From positions 29,093,077 through 29,157,076 of the forward strand of contig CM068842.1 in the NCBI GenBank assembly GCA_028554795.2: DNA of 64,000 bases, read 5' to 3'. The stretch comes from Sinohyriopsis cumingii. Lineage: Eukaryota; Mollusca; Bivalvia; Unionida; Unionidae. Positions 10,700 to 21,378 of the stretch are shown in pieces (position 1 is the stretch's first letter; every line of letters starts with the position of its first letter). The notes below the pieces were generated by a model, which saw only the letters and a list, made by a program, of their open reading frames with translations, was not told where the DNA came from and did not search any database. The translations under genes were made by a program, and so were the position numbers.

Positions 10700-11953
10700 C
10701 ATTGTAGTCTAGTTTCTGCCAAGACTTCTATTTCTGTGATGAAGTTTCTTTAGATCTGTAGCCCTGTCAGTACAATTGTAGACTTGCTTTGTCATAGCCA
10801 TATATGTGCCCTTTGCAGATGGCACTCTGGTGCCCTATATCTGTTCATTTAGATCATCACATTATGATGTCAATCCAGATTCAGCAATTATTGCTTCAGT
10901 GGCAAAACAGGAAATGTTTAGCATCAGTAATACTCCTAGGACAGTGTTTCCCTTTACCCTCATTTGTGCTTCAGAGACCCCAAGATTTTTTATTTCACCC
11001 CCAGTTTTGATATCAAAGTTTTTTACTCAGTCTGATCCCTATTTTTGACACCAAGGGGAATTTTGACCCCCAATCTTGCACCCCTAGGGGATACACTGCC
11101 TAGAAAAAATACCCTTTCAAAGTCAATCAGTATCAACACCAATTTGTCAGGTTGGGGAGCCCACCTGCTGCTATGCTAAACAACAGTCCATGGCAAATGG
11201 ACAATGCAGAAGGTGCTTCTTATCAGTCTCATGGAAGTGAAGGCCATTCTATGTGCTGTCGGTGGCTGGAAAGATCAGATACACGAGGAATGAGTCTGAG
11301 TATTCATACAGCCCTGTGAACATGATGAAGTGCCTCCTAAAGCAAGGGCATACAAAGCCAGAAATTTGTCAAATGGTATGGAAGTTCCTCTGCTGGTGTA
11401 CACAGTACTACTGTATATTTCTGTAGAAGTCCAGCACACTCCAGACAGAATGACTATTACCAAGCTGAGAACACGTGTTTCATATGGAGTAGTCTGTGAT
11501 ATATTCTTACAGGATACTTCATTCATTTTAATCATCACATTGCTTTGTTTTGTTTTTATTTCTTCCCCGTTACTCAAATTGACAGTGAAAATCTAAAGGC
11601 AACCCTTTTCCGGCATCAGTTCTAGACCCATCAGACAGACATTTACAAACTGGCCAGATCATGTCAGTGCTGAATGGAATCCCCTATCTTCCAGGGGTTA
11701 AAATAATGTACTAAGAAACAGCAGAATTGACATGAATCAGGTGTTTCATGAAGATTTCATCTAAAAGATGCAGGCTGTTTTGAGAAGTATTGCATTTGAA
11801 GGTGTTTCCATTAGAGATCTTGTGGAATCAGTTGTCTGGCATGCTCTGTCTTCTTTCTCAAATTTCTATCAATGTGATGTGGCATTGCAAAGGCAAGAGT
11901 TGAACCATTCCAGGCCTAAGGAGTCCACCCAGATGGTTACTGGGCCCATTTAA
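10700..11953 (+). pseudogene. Second, heavily decayed DIRS remnant (RT connection, RNase H, recombinase end)
   Basis: Fragments align in order with the intact DIRS at 2,000-7,885, in several frames. 10,720-10,880 corresponds to its LFMCPLQM region (here MCPLQMALW). 11,125-11,280 corresponds to RNase H (INTNLSGWGAHLL, SLMEVKAILCAVGGWKDQI). 11,325-11,480 corresponds to KCLLKQGHTKPEIC and the VEVQHTPDRMTITKL part. 11,768-11,890 corresponds to the recombinase end (SIAFEGVSIRDLVES, then VVWHALSSFSNFY). The recombinase N-terminus and most of RT are deleted, and an unrelated CCCC-rich stretch of about 150 bp interrupts it near 10,965-11,100. A much older relative of the full-length element, not a fragment of it. 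Confidence 0.8.
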
Positions 11954-12101
11954 ATGACTGCACAACCTTTGTTCCTGATATGGGCTTTTGAGCTTAAGCA
12001 GGATTTGCATTTGAAACTTGTGTTGTCAAGGCTGTGGAATATTGTACATAACTACCACAAAGAGAATTTTCCCAACTTGTTCAGTCTATTTGAGTTAACT
12101 A

Positions 12102-12109
12102 TGCATCTG
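12102..12109. repeat. 8-bp target-site duplication (left)
   Basis: TGCATCTG, repeated exactly at 13,366-13,373 on the other side of the hAT element. Eight base pairs is the length made by hAT transposases. Confidence 0.85.
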
Positions 12110-13365
12110 CATAGCTGCCAACCCTCACGAATTTGGTGTGAATTTCACGACTTTTTCAGTGATTCATGCCACAAGCCAAAAATTCACGAATTCTCCAATT
12201 CTCAATTATTTTAAATCTTTAATAAAATAACCGATTTCCCGTTAAGCGCTAGTCGTGCTATTGGCAGTTACCGAAACAGTCCGGTACTGCTGGTCGCGAT
12301 ATTAGTAGAACTACAGCCGATTAGTACAGTTGGTCCGGTATCAAGCATTTTAGCCTATTTTAATCTATATGTATAAGAATAGTTTTACAAATGCTTTTGA
12401 GAGAAACTGGACCTAACCGGAATTTTGCTCTGCGCATGCGTCACCAACACTGATTTGAGTTACCATTCAGCATCGCATGTAAGATCTTGAAAATGTCTTC
12501 CCCAAGGAAAAAGAAATGTATTGCTCAAAAAGTGAAGTTTAATTTGGAATATATCAAAAATTGGAAGTGCCTTCTGCCATTACACAATGATATACATCGT
12601 GCTTTTTTCACACAGTGTGCCACAAATTTTAATATTGGGCATGGTGGCAAAGACGATGTGAGGAAGCACATTGGTTGCAAAAAACAAGTAGAAGTTGGGA
12701 AAATTAAGAATTCGCAGATTTCAGCTCTGGAATATTTTAAGGCATTGGCGGAAGACCTGCAAGCTACCATCGCTGAAGCATTATTTGTGAGTTTTCATGT
12801 TGAACACAATCTACCTTTATCAGCTGGAGACCATGCTAAACATTTGTTCCGACAAACGTTCCCGGACTAGAAAATTGCTTCCAAATTTTCCTGTGGAAGA
12901 ACCAGAAGTGCTGCAGCTCCTGTGCATTCCTCACAGCAATAGTGACAGCGAAAGAGTATTTTCTTTAGTGAGGAAAAATAAGACCGAATTTAGGGCCTTC
13001 TTAACTGCAGAAAATTTGTCAGCAATTTTATTCACCAAGATCAACCAGCAGGCAAGAAGTCTGAACTGTTTAGAAAACAAATTTACGATCAAGCAGTTGA
13101 GGAAGTTCAAGTCAGCCACAGTATCATGTCTTGATAAATAACCACAAGAACAAGTGAAGTTTATGAATACCATAATAAATAGAAATGCAGATATATTTCT
13201 GCATATATGTAGTGTTTTAGTTTTATATTGCAATCTTGATATAGTGTAGTATTGATAGTCAGAGTGGATGGAGTTATTGTCGTGGTATTTTTCACTAATT
13301 TATGTCCAAATTCACTACTTTTTATCCCATTTTCACTAATTGCGAGCCTGGAAGGTTGGCAGCTA
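12110..13365 (+). mobile_element. Internally deleted hAT transposon with terminal inverted repeats
   Basis: A 1,256-bp element starting CATAGCTGCCAACC and ending GGTTGGCAGCTA, giving inverted repeats of about 12 bp. It is bounded by the 8-bp duplication TGCATCTG. Subterminal regions carry repeated TTCACGAATT / TTCACTAATT motifs at both ends in inverted arrangement. It holds the two ends of a hAT transposase with the catalytic middle removed, so it is a non-autonomous derivative. It lies in the large RFC5 intron. Confidence 0.9.
12493..13141 (+). pseudogene. hAT transposase, N-terminal finger fused to C-terminal dimerisation domain
   Basis: From the ATG at 12,493 the frame encodes a basic start (MSSPRKKKC), a degenerate BED-type finger region (TNFNIGHGGKDDVRKHIG) and the start of the catalytic domain (HNLPLSAGDHAKHLF...FPD), stopping at 12,868. 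A second frame, open from about 12,797 to 13,141, encodes the hAT dimerisation domain, with LPNFPVEEPEVLQLLCIP and HSNSDSERVFSLVRK as its signature. The junction near 12,870 joins regions normally about 300-400 residues apart and also shifts frame. The finger has lost one of its usual Cys residues. No active transposase is possible. Confidence 0.85.
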
Positions 13366-13373
13366 TGCATCTG
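13366..13373. repeat. 8-bp target-site duplication (right)
   Basis: TGCATCTG, identical to 12,102-12,109. Confidence 0.85.
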
Positions 13374-14407
13374 TTGCTTCAGACAGCAGATTGTGAAGGG
13401 GAACAATATTCATACACAAATAAGGCACAGATTAAGCTCAGAAACAATCAGCAGATTATCAGTTTTTGTACAATTAGAGGGAAGAAAGAAAGATACTGAA
13501 TGTTGTGTAAATTTTGAACTGTGGCTATTTCCTCATCCACTTCTTTTTCTAGTCTCCCCCCCCCATTTTGTGACAAGGGAGAGTTCCACCCTTTAAATAA
13601 GATCCTGGTAAAATCTCAGCATTGGGCTTCTCACATAAGCTGTTTGAAAGTGGTTCAAAGGTGAAACAAAAATGCTACAGTTACAGTGACATATTTTAAT
13701 GTTTGCTTGATGAAGCTAGACCTGTACGTTCACTGGAGGACACACAAGAGGGACCCCATTCTCACCAATGGTCACCACATGGGCAACCTGTTAACCATGT
13801 TACGTCAATTTCCCACCCATTTGTTTTGAAGGTGTGGTTTCTGTCAAATGAAGGGTACAACAATATCCTTGTCCTAATTCTTGGGGACAATAGGTCAAGT
13901 CCATCTTAGGTAGATGTAGTTAATAAACAAATGAAGAGAATGAATTTCAGAAAATTACTGAAACTCTACTCTGTGTGGAATATACTCTGTGTGTTGTTTG
14001 CAAGAACATTTACATCAATTCATTGCAGATTTATTTTTGTTAATATATAATCCAAGGTCTGGTTCTCTTCAAGTTCTGTAGTTATACCCATTTGAGCCTT
14101 AAAGAATATGATTTATAAGTTGTTAACCAAGAACATGAAAAACATCCTTTGTCTAGTGGCCTTGGACAAGTTGAAAAGTTTACTGGGCATGTAAAATTTT
14201 CTGTCACTTGCCCAGAATTTTATATAAAATATAAAGAAATAAAATTACGCCTTTTGTCCAATATAAATCTAAACTGGGGGCAAGTGTAAGATATTTATAG
14301 CCCTGAGCATTATGAACTGTATACATTCAGCTTGCAACAGATGAAAATGAGAAAGATGGTACTCAACATTATTTTTTTATCACTGTTGTTACTTAACTCC
14401 CCCTCAG
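13374..14407. other. RFC5 intron, no gene recognised
   Basis: AT-rich intron that ends in a pyrimidine tract and CCCCCTCAG at 14,407. A small open frame at 13,703-13,909 has no family I recognise. Confidence 0.5.
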
Positions 14408-14485
14408 ATATCACCCAATTGAAGACGGCAAAAGGTTTAGCTTTACAAGATGTACTTACTGAAGTGCATAAATATGTTCACAGAA
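14408..14485 (+). CDS. RFC5: Replication factor C subunit 5, exon (third from the end)
   Basis: Encodes ITQLKTAKGLALQDVLTEV then HKYVHR, part of the helical collar domain through which RFC subunits assemble in a ring. The first two bases complete the Asn codon begun in the previous exon (A|AT), so the splice phase agrees and the joined reading TTAYN-N-ITQLKT fits animal RFC5. The donor AA|GTAGGT at 14,486 leaves one base for the next exon. Confidence 0.95.
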
Positions 14486-15639
14486 GTAGGTATAGCAATT
14501 AATCAGTCTGATTAATATCATATCACCACAGTCCTTCATGGAGATCTGAAAGACACCAATAAAAGTTCACCATCTGATGACCTTTTGAAATTCCCATTCC
14601 ACTTATTTCTATTAGCCAAACAGATAAATGTGTGTTACTTTAAAATAATTTGAAAGTTATGATTCGATTGGTGAACTACAGGGTCAACAGAATATGACGT
14701 GTTATTAGTGTGCATCAGATCTCCCTGTAGCCATGGAAATCTGATTTTAATCGGATTGAGCAATTAAGTTTCTTACTAGTAAATTCTTTTATTTACAAAG
14801 CTATTGATTGCTATTTTATGAAATTTTCATTACTGACTACTTTGATATGATTATATAATCAGGATAATTTGAAGGCTGATTTTTTTAAATCTGAGTTTTG
14901 AGACACGTTTTATTATATTGCTTGAAATGTCATTCTATGCCATTTTTCTTTCCTTGCAAAGCTTGATAATTCTCAACAACAGAAAATGTATTGACTTGAT
15001 TAGAATGCACCCGATTAGAAATAGCAGAACTGAATCTGCCTTTACGTACAATACCAGCACATCAGGGTGAATGCGTCATTGACCTTGATCTGGGAACATT
15101 GTGACAGCAGGAGATCGTTGCAGTTGTGCAGTCAGTAGAAGCAAATTCAATAATATGGAAGAATAACATGAAAAATAATAGTATCCACTATTTTATTTAC
15201 CTATCAGTAGTGCAGGTGGTTTAATAAAATGTAAAGTTTTGTATTAGTGCATAGATCATAATATGTCAATGAACAGTTGCTTGAATTTTTGTTTACATTT
15301 CTGCACTATCAATTTCTATTCCACAGTCGAGAAATATGTTTTAGTGACTGTATCTTAAGAGGTTTGAGGCATTATTTAGCAGGTTTAATTTGATCTATTT
15401 TTACTATGATGATGATTTTGAAAAGTGGTTGGCATTTGTCACCTCCAGGAGGAGGGGGACATTGCCACTTTCGTATAATTGACAAATTTCTTGGCTGATA
15501 CTGTTTTTTTAAATAATTTTTCCTTTACCACTCAAAAATTTACTTGACTCTACATTTTAAGTACATTTTGGCAGCTGCCCAGGAGTAAAGTGATGAAGTT
15601 ACAGAACAAATTTACTATAATTTTTTTGATGTATTGCAG
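14486..15639. other. RFC5 intron, nothing else recognised
   Basis: Unique intron of about 1.15 kb with no repeat copy or ORF that I can assign. It ends with TGTATTGCAG. Confidence 0.6.
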
Positions 15640-15694
15640 TTGACCTGCCTTTGAGTGTACGCATTCATCTTCTAGAGAAGTTAGCGGATTGTGA
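15640..15694 (+). CDS. RFC5: Replication factor C subunit 5, exon (second from the end)
   Basis: A 55-bp exon reading IDLPLSVRIHLLEKLADCE in phase with both neighbours (A|TT at its start, GA|G at its end). It matches the collar segment of RFC5 that carries SVRIHLL in other animals. Flanked by TTGCAG and GTAAGT. Confidence 0.95.
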
Positions 15695-15959
15695 GTAAGT
15701 ATCAGTCGTTGCAGTCATCAAAAAATTACTACTTATCCAGCTGGACAAAATTTTATAATGAGACTAATATTGTATTTTCTATTCAGAAATAATATATTTT
15801 TCTTCACTTACTACCACTTTTCATCTGTACTGGACTGTGGATTCTTCTAGCACTGACTTTTGATCCTCCAACAATTTGCAACATTTAACCATATTTATAA
15901 TGTCATTTTTTGTGAGAGGCATGGCTTAAGTGAGGCATGTGTGTGTGTCCATCTGATAA

Positions 15960-17110
15960 CATTCTTTGGTTAAGTATATATCATGATATAGTTACACACA
16001 CTGTCCCAAGGTTAAAGTCATTGCAAGGTGAAATGTAATTCTGTAAGTTAAATCTTTCTCCAAAGTTTAACTTCTGAACCCCTGAAGATATTTTAATACA
16101 ACCTCGCCTAAATATACTTCATGATATGAGGCAATGAATCTTGTAGCATACCCACTTAAAGGTAAGATTAATTGTGTTGCTTGTACACTTGTTTGAATCT
16201 CGAGATATTTTAAAAATTTGCCCAAATATAAATCATATGTGGCGATATGTTTTATAACAAAAACCATGCCCCCTACCTCAAGGTCAAAGTCACTTAAAGG
16301 TGGAATTCATTTTGTCACTTGTGCCTATATGCAGGTTATAACCTTAGAACCACTGAAGACATTTCAATGATTCTTGGTTAAGTCGTATATCATATAGGCA
16401 GTATGTTCCATACCATAGCCATGCCACATGCCTCAAGGTCAAAGTCACTTAAAGGTGAAATTCATTGTGTCGCTTGTACCCATGTGCAGGTTATAACCTT
16501 TGAACCACTGAAGACATTTTAATGAACCTTGGTTAAATCATATATCATATAGGCAATATATTTCATACCATAGCCATGCCACATGCCTCAAGGTCAGAGT
16601 CACTTAAAGGTGAAATTCATTGTGTTGTTTGTACCTGTTACCAGGTTATAAGTTTTGAACCACTGAATACATTTTAATGAACCTTGGTTAAATTATATCA
16701 TATAGGCAATATGTTCCATACCATGCCCCATGCCTCATTGTCTTGGTCACGGCAAGGGAAAATTAATTCCCTGTCTTGTACCATTGTCCAAAATATAACT
16801 CTTGTAACAACTAAAGATATTTAAATGAAACTTTAGCCAGTTTATGTATGTGTAGATAGTGTATCATATACCATAAGCAGGTCTCCTGCCTAAAGATGAA
16901 GGTCACAGCAAGGCAGAATGTAAATCAGACTTATTTCCATCTCAAAGGTGTAACTCTTTGAACCACTAGAGAAAGTTTAATGAACTTCCTTCTTCCAAAT
17001 ACTGCTATATCTTTTGGACTGATGAAGATATTTTATTAAAACATGGGGCCTTTTATGTATCTTGACTTAAGAGCACCTCATGAATTCCCACTATCTTGAG
17101 GTCAGAGTCA
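15960..17110. repeat. Degenerate tandem array, about 155-bp period
   Basis: The block CCTCAAGGTCAAAGTCACTT recurs at 16,276, 16,431 and 16,586 (exact 155-bp steps). More diverged versions are at about 16,004, 16,733, 16,889 and 17,093. Each unit also contains GAACCACTGAAGACATTTTA-like sequence and a CATATAGGCAATATGTTCCA-like block. About seven units in all, best preserved in the middle, within the last RFC5 intron. Similar AAGGTCAAAGTCAC-type repeats are, from memory, widespread in molluscs; this was not checked. Confidence 0.85.
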
Positions 17111-17701
17111 CAGCAAAGGGTGATGTAAGGCAGTGGTCATTTGCCTTATCCAGGCCATCACTTTTTGACCCCAGCAGATATCCCATACCTCATCATACGA
17201 GTCCTTAGCTCAAAAAACAAAGTCATTTTTACAGAAAATGTCACAAGACTGATATTCGTATATCTTTGGCATATTAAGTGATCATTATTTTTAAAAATGC
17301 AGTTTTGTAATCTTCTTGTTTAACCTCATCCATTGAGTTTAAGGCACTGATATCATATCCTAGAAAGGAGAGGGAAGGATATTATGTTGAGTCAGGGTTG
17401 GGTTGGTAAGTTTCCATATTAATACACTTTTTAAAAAACTCTTGTGACTAAATAATGGGGAACAAGTTATTTTGTAAAGTGCTCAATATTATACTCCAAT
17501 CCCCAACATGAAGTAGATTACATGGTAAGTGCCTAAAACCTCTATTGTGTAATTATTTTTTTGTGTGCATAGTTATTATTTCTAGAATGGGTCCAAATAC
17601 ATAGGTTTTCAAAAATATGTATTGCGGTCAAATGAAAATATATGGTAAATCTATTAACTATCTATTTTTGTAAAGAGAAATGGATGACTTGTCTTTGCCA
17701 G
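17111..17701. other. RFC5 last intron, 3' part
   Basis: Unique AT-rich intron sequence running to the acceptor TTTGCCAG at 17,701. No other feature seen. Confidence 0.5.
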
Positions 17702-17804
17702 GTACCGTCTTTCAGCTGGTACAAGTGAAAAGATTCAGTTGAGCTCGATGATTGCAGCTTTCCAAATAGCTCGGGACCTGATTATAGAGGCAGCCAAGAA
17801 CTAG
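17702..17804 (+). CDS. RFC5: Replication factor C subunit 5, last coding exon
   Basis: Reads YRLSAGTSEKIQLSSMIAAF then QIARDLIIEAAKN and stops at the TAG at 17,802. The first G completes the Glu codon split by the previous intron. This is the conserved C-terminus of RFC5, whose last helices pack in the clamp-loader collar. The length to the stop is as expected within a few residues. The 3' UTR follows, with AATAAA at 18,251 and again at 18,773 as possible poly(A) signals. Confidence 0.96.
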
Positions 17805-19084
17805 ACTGTTTTATATAGTATGCAGATGGTATATCGTGGGTTCATTAATACATGAATTCTTGTGCAGAACATTTAAAATCTTTGACTTGGATCACATTGC
17901 AAACCTGCCTAACATTACAATCTTACTGCAACAGGACAAGGCCATAGAGGCTATGTTGCATACAATACAAGAGCTGTTTGCATGGCTGTGGGCCATTATT
18001 GCATGAATTCTTGTGCACAAAATTAGAACTTTGGCTTGGATCAAGATTCAGATGTCAACCATGACAAATTTACCATAATGCTTGCTCAAAAGATCCATAA
18101 ATTACAATTGTAGAAAAATATGTAAAAATTACAAAGGTTTTCCAATTAGGCATAATGGAGATTATCAGGGAACCCAACTTTGATGGGGGTACCTCAAACC
18201 AGCATGATCAAGCTTTTGCTTTTACTTAGCATTATCTAGATATGTCTAATAATAAAACCGTGTTGAAGGTGAAGGAGATAACCAGCCTCTTTAAAATCCA
18301 AGCGGAGATGGAGATACACAGTACATGTGTATTTAGGAGTTCTTGATGTACATGTTTATATTATATTATAAAGGTATGGTGCTTTTAGTAACATCTAATT
18401 TTTATACAAGTATTATAAAATGTGAATTTTTGTAATATTACTACATCATCATATTTACAATATCCTGTAAAATCTCTATATTTCCAAACAATATTTGGTG
18501 CGACTCTGTGCCATAAAAGAATGCCTATAATTTTTAACAATTATTGCTGGGAAGCATATATATGCATCATTTTGCAGAAGCTCAATGAAGTTATCAGAAA
18601 GTGAAGTATTAAGATAAAATTGCAAATATTCTTTTAGTTATCAAGCTTAGATTCAAAATAATGTACACCAAAACGATGTGCTTTTGCTATGAGAACTTTA
18701 AAGCGAGAGATGTGTATGCACCATGTAATAAGTTTCTAACTTGAAATTTTTTTTTTTGTGTACCAGTAGAAAATAAATTGTGATATTTTTCAGTATACGC
18801 ATAACAACTAGAATAAACAGCATAAATTATGAATTTTTAGTCTTCACAGTTTTGTCCTCTCTTGCTCACTTTCCTGTACATCATTCTTTTTCAGAATTAT
18901 ATTTGAGAGAGTTGTGAGAACATTTATGTACAAGCAGTTATGTTCAAATTTTCAGAGACAGATTGGCAAGATGTTGTAATACACGTCCAAGAGCAAGCAC
19001 TGATAAGACTACATCTTCTGTTGCAACTCTAGGTCATCAGATATACAACAGAATGGATGTGATTTAAGTAAAATTAAATTTATT
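17805..19084 (+). other. RFC5 3' UTR and downstream sequence
   Basis: No second gene recognised. AATAAA hexamers at 18,251-18,256 and 18,773-18,778 are candidate polyadenylation signals for RFC5, and I cannot tell which is used. The rest is AT-rich unique DNA. Confidence 0.5.
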
Positions 19085-19370
19085 TCCCTAGAATACAAAG
19101 TGAAAATTCAAAAGATATTTACATATTGTGAATTAAATCCCCAGTAATCCTAAATGTCCTATCACAAACCCAAAAGTATAGAATCTTCTGAATTATTCCA
19201 GTTGTGATGAATGCCCAAATAGTTTTGAATGTCCTGATGTACCAAGTCTTGAATATCCTGAAATAACAATGATGTAATCCAGAATGTCTTGGAAAGAATT
19301 TACAAAGGTCCAAAATAGATGTGTTAACACTGTCATTGAGCACTTAGTAATTCCATATTTAAATAAATAA
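19085..19370. repeat. Dispersed repeat, copy 1 (partner at 46,437)
   Basis: Shares GAATACAAAGTGAAAATT, TGTGAATTAAATCC, TATCAC, GATGT..AAGTCTT and ATAATCCA/GTAATCCA blocks, in the same order and orientation, with 46,437-46,680. No coding capacity is seen in either copy. Family unknown. Confidence 0.65.
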
Positions 19371-19756
19371 TTCTTCTAGAATTATATCTGAACAGAGCTA
19401 CAAACTCGGATCATAGATTCCCAATGACCGAATTGAAACAAAAATGAGAAATTGTTTACCAAATCCCCTATACATACTGATGCCCATTTGACCTACAGCA
19501 CAATAGATTTTCAACAGAAAACCCCTCTACCTCGTAAGCAAAGTCAGGCCTTGAACTCAAATTCAGATAAACATTCTTGTTTACTTCTTACAATTATGAC
19601 TAAAGTCAGGTAGTCCACAATTCCAACCTTCAATTACAGACAAAAATTAAGCACACAATATAGATATACATAAAATCTCTCTCGATTGATTGATACAGCT
19701 GCTTACCTTTCTATCCTTTCTATCCTTCAATCCAACCATAGATCTTGCAATCTAGT
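19371..19756. other. Unassigned AT-rich sequence
   Basis: No gene recognised. A stretch around 19,535-19,680 (GCCTTGAACTCA ... GTCAGGTAG) weakly resembles 22,313-22,440, which suggests another low-copy dispersed repeat. Confidence 0.3.
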
Positions 19757-19764
19757 TGCAAGAC
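19757..19764. repeat. 8-bp target-site duplication (left)
   Basis: TGCAAGAC, repeated exactly at 20,827-20,834. Confidence 0.85.
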
Positions 19765-20826
19765 CATGACTACTAAGTGTCCCATATTTTGGACCTGAAT
19801 ATGGGTGTACCTTTTTGTTGTTGAAAAAAAATACGTTTTTTAATTTTAAAAATAATAAAACAGTTTTGACTGGCGACTTGGTTCCATTCTGATAGAAATG
19901 TAGCGCATGTATATGTGAATACAGTTCTACAACATGATTGGTTCTTTCAAAATTGAGGCTACCATACCTGTCTTTATCCGCCATATTGGATTTTGCAAAT
20001 CGTTACCACTGTCACTGTATTTCATCTTCGTAATCAGCTTCTAATCATGTTGAAAAGGAAAGCAGAATATTCAGAATTTTCTCCAAGAAAGACAAGAAAA
20101 CAGAACTGGAAGGACAATTGTGCAGTCTTGTTTAGATTTGTGAAAACATCTAGTAAAGGAGAAAACTCTACATTTTGCAAATTGTGTAATGTGCTTTCGC
20201 TATTGGGCATGGAGGCACCCATGAAATACAAGAGCACAGAAAACTAATAAACATCATCTTGCTGCGTATCATCAACAGCTCAGCCTGAACTTTTGACTTA
20301 TATAAATAACATAGAGAACCTTGATGTAATTCGATCAAAATTCGGTTTATTAAATTTCTTTTAGAAATGAACCTTCCTCTTTCAGTTGCTAGTATTGCTG
20401 GCAATTTATTTCACACACATTTTCCAGACAGTAAAATCACAAAGGATTACTCTATGCTAGGACAAAAACAGTTCAGTACGAAAATCACACAGAATTGAGA
20501 TCATCAATGAAAGTTGGTACATTGGAATCGATAATGATTGGGAATAAAACAAGGTGTGGAACAGGCTCCTATAAACAGCCTGTGTCTGAGTGTGTTGCAC
20601 TCTTGCACCTTCTGAATGGGCACCCGAATGGAACAAGTTACCCGTCCAGAAGATACAAGTGTGCAACACGTGCATCTCTGACATTAAATAATTATGTAAG
20701 GCACTGTCCTACTTTACTGATGGTTGTATATGTTGTAAATAGTTACATATGCATTCAAATTTTAAAAATCAGTATTTTTGTCACAAGCAGTCAGTATTTT
20801 TGTACTGGGGAGGGGGTTGGCAGCTA
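19765..20826 (+). mobile_element. Second internally deleted hAT transposon
   Basis: A 1,062-bp element starting CATGACTACTAAGTG and ending GGTTGGCAGCTA. Its right end is identical to that of the element at 12,110-13,365. It is flanked by the 8-bp duplication TGCAAGAC. The left 320 bp match the split copy at 8,804/10,257. The stretch at about 20,490-20,720 does not look like hAT coding sequence and may be foreign or very decayed. Confidence 0.88.
20047..20455 (+). pseudogene. hAT transposase N-terminal remnant
   Basis: The ATG at 20,047 opens MLKRKAEYSEFSPRK, then an aromatic segment and FVKTSS...FCKLCN, the CxxC half of a BED-type finger. A one-base shift near 20,195 is needed to continue into FAIGHGGTHEIQEHRK, which supplies the rest of the finger. 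About 160 bp further on, NLPLSVASIAGNLFHTHFPD and SKITKDYS (20,370-20,455) match the start of the hAT catalytic region. The catalytic acidic residues and the dimerisation domain are gone. Confidence 0.75.
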
Positions 20827-20834
20827 TGCAAGAC
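20827..20834. repeat. 8-bp target-site duplication (right)
   Basis: TGCAAGAC, identical to 19,757-19,764. Confidence 0.85.
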
Positions 20835-21137
20835 AGAACCTTCAGCATGTGAGGCTTTCAATATGTGCATTGCATGCTGCCTTTATTGAAGCTTTCACTG
20901 TATGTACTGTAGGATTTTTTTCTTTTATTTCTGGGACTCCGCTTTTGTGGGGTTAAAAAAAATCCTGGGTACTTTGTAGTTTCACTTGTCAAAGTTTGCA
21001 TATTAGTAGGTGTTTAATTGCATAGTTGAACCACTGCAGATACAATAAACAAAGACTACAACAACAAAAAAAAACTGCCAACATAATCTGCATTCACTTA
21101 GCATTTAAAATAATACTACCATGTGTACAAGTACAAA

Positions 21138-21378
21138 AGGACTGAGTGATCTAAACCGCTCACCGTTCCAGATCACTGCCATCTCACCTCTGTCTGTGTG
21201 AGTTCGAGTCTCAGGCTCGGCTAACATGGGTATGTGAGAAAGCTTGCCAGTAGCATCTCGTGGGTCAGTGGTTCTTCCTGGGGTTTTCCAGGGTTCTTCC
21301 TCCACTAGTTATACTGGCCGCCATGTATAGTCTTGTGCTGTAAAAAGGCATTAAACCCTACAACAGCAACAAAGAGCA
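21138..21378 (+). repeat. tRNA-derived SINE, family B, copy 1
   Basis: Contains a B-box-like GAGTTCGAGTCTC at about 21,199-21,211, then the family body (ATGGGTATGTGAGAAAGC, GGTTCTTCCT) and the tail TTATACTGGCCGCCATGTAT. It ends in an A-rich ACAGCAACAAAG stretch. The same sequence recurs at 43,345-43,606 and, more diverged, at 32,050-32,285. The tail resembles the conserved 3' part of SINEs common in molluscs (from memory). Confidence 0.85.

Noticed and set aside
13703-13909. 68-codon ORF rich in Pro/His
   Set aside because: No family, no splice context and no repeat partner in the window.
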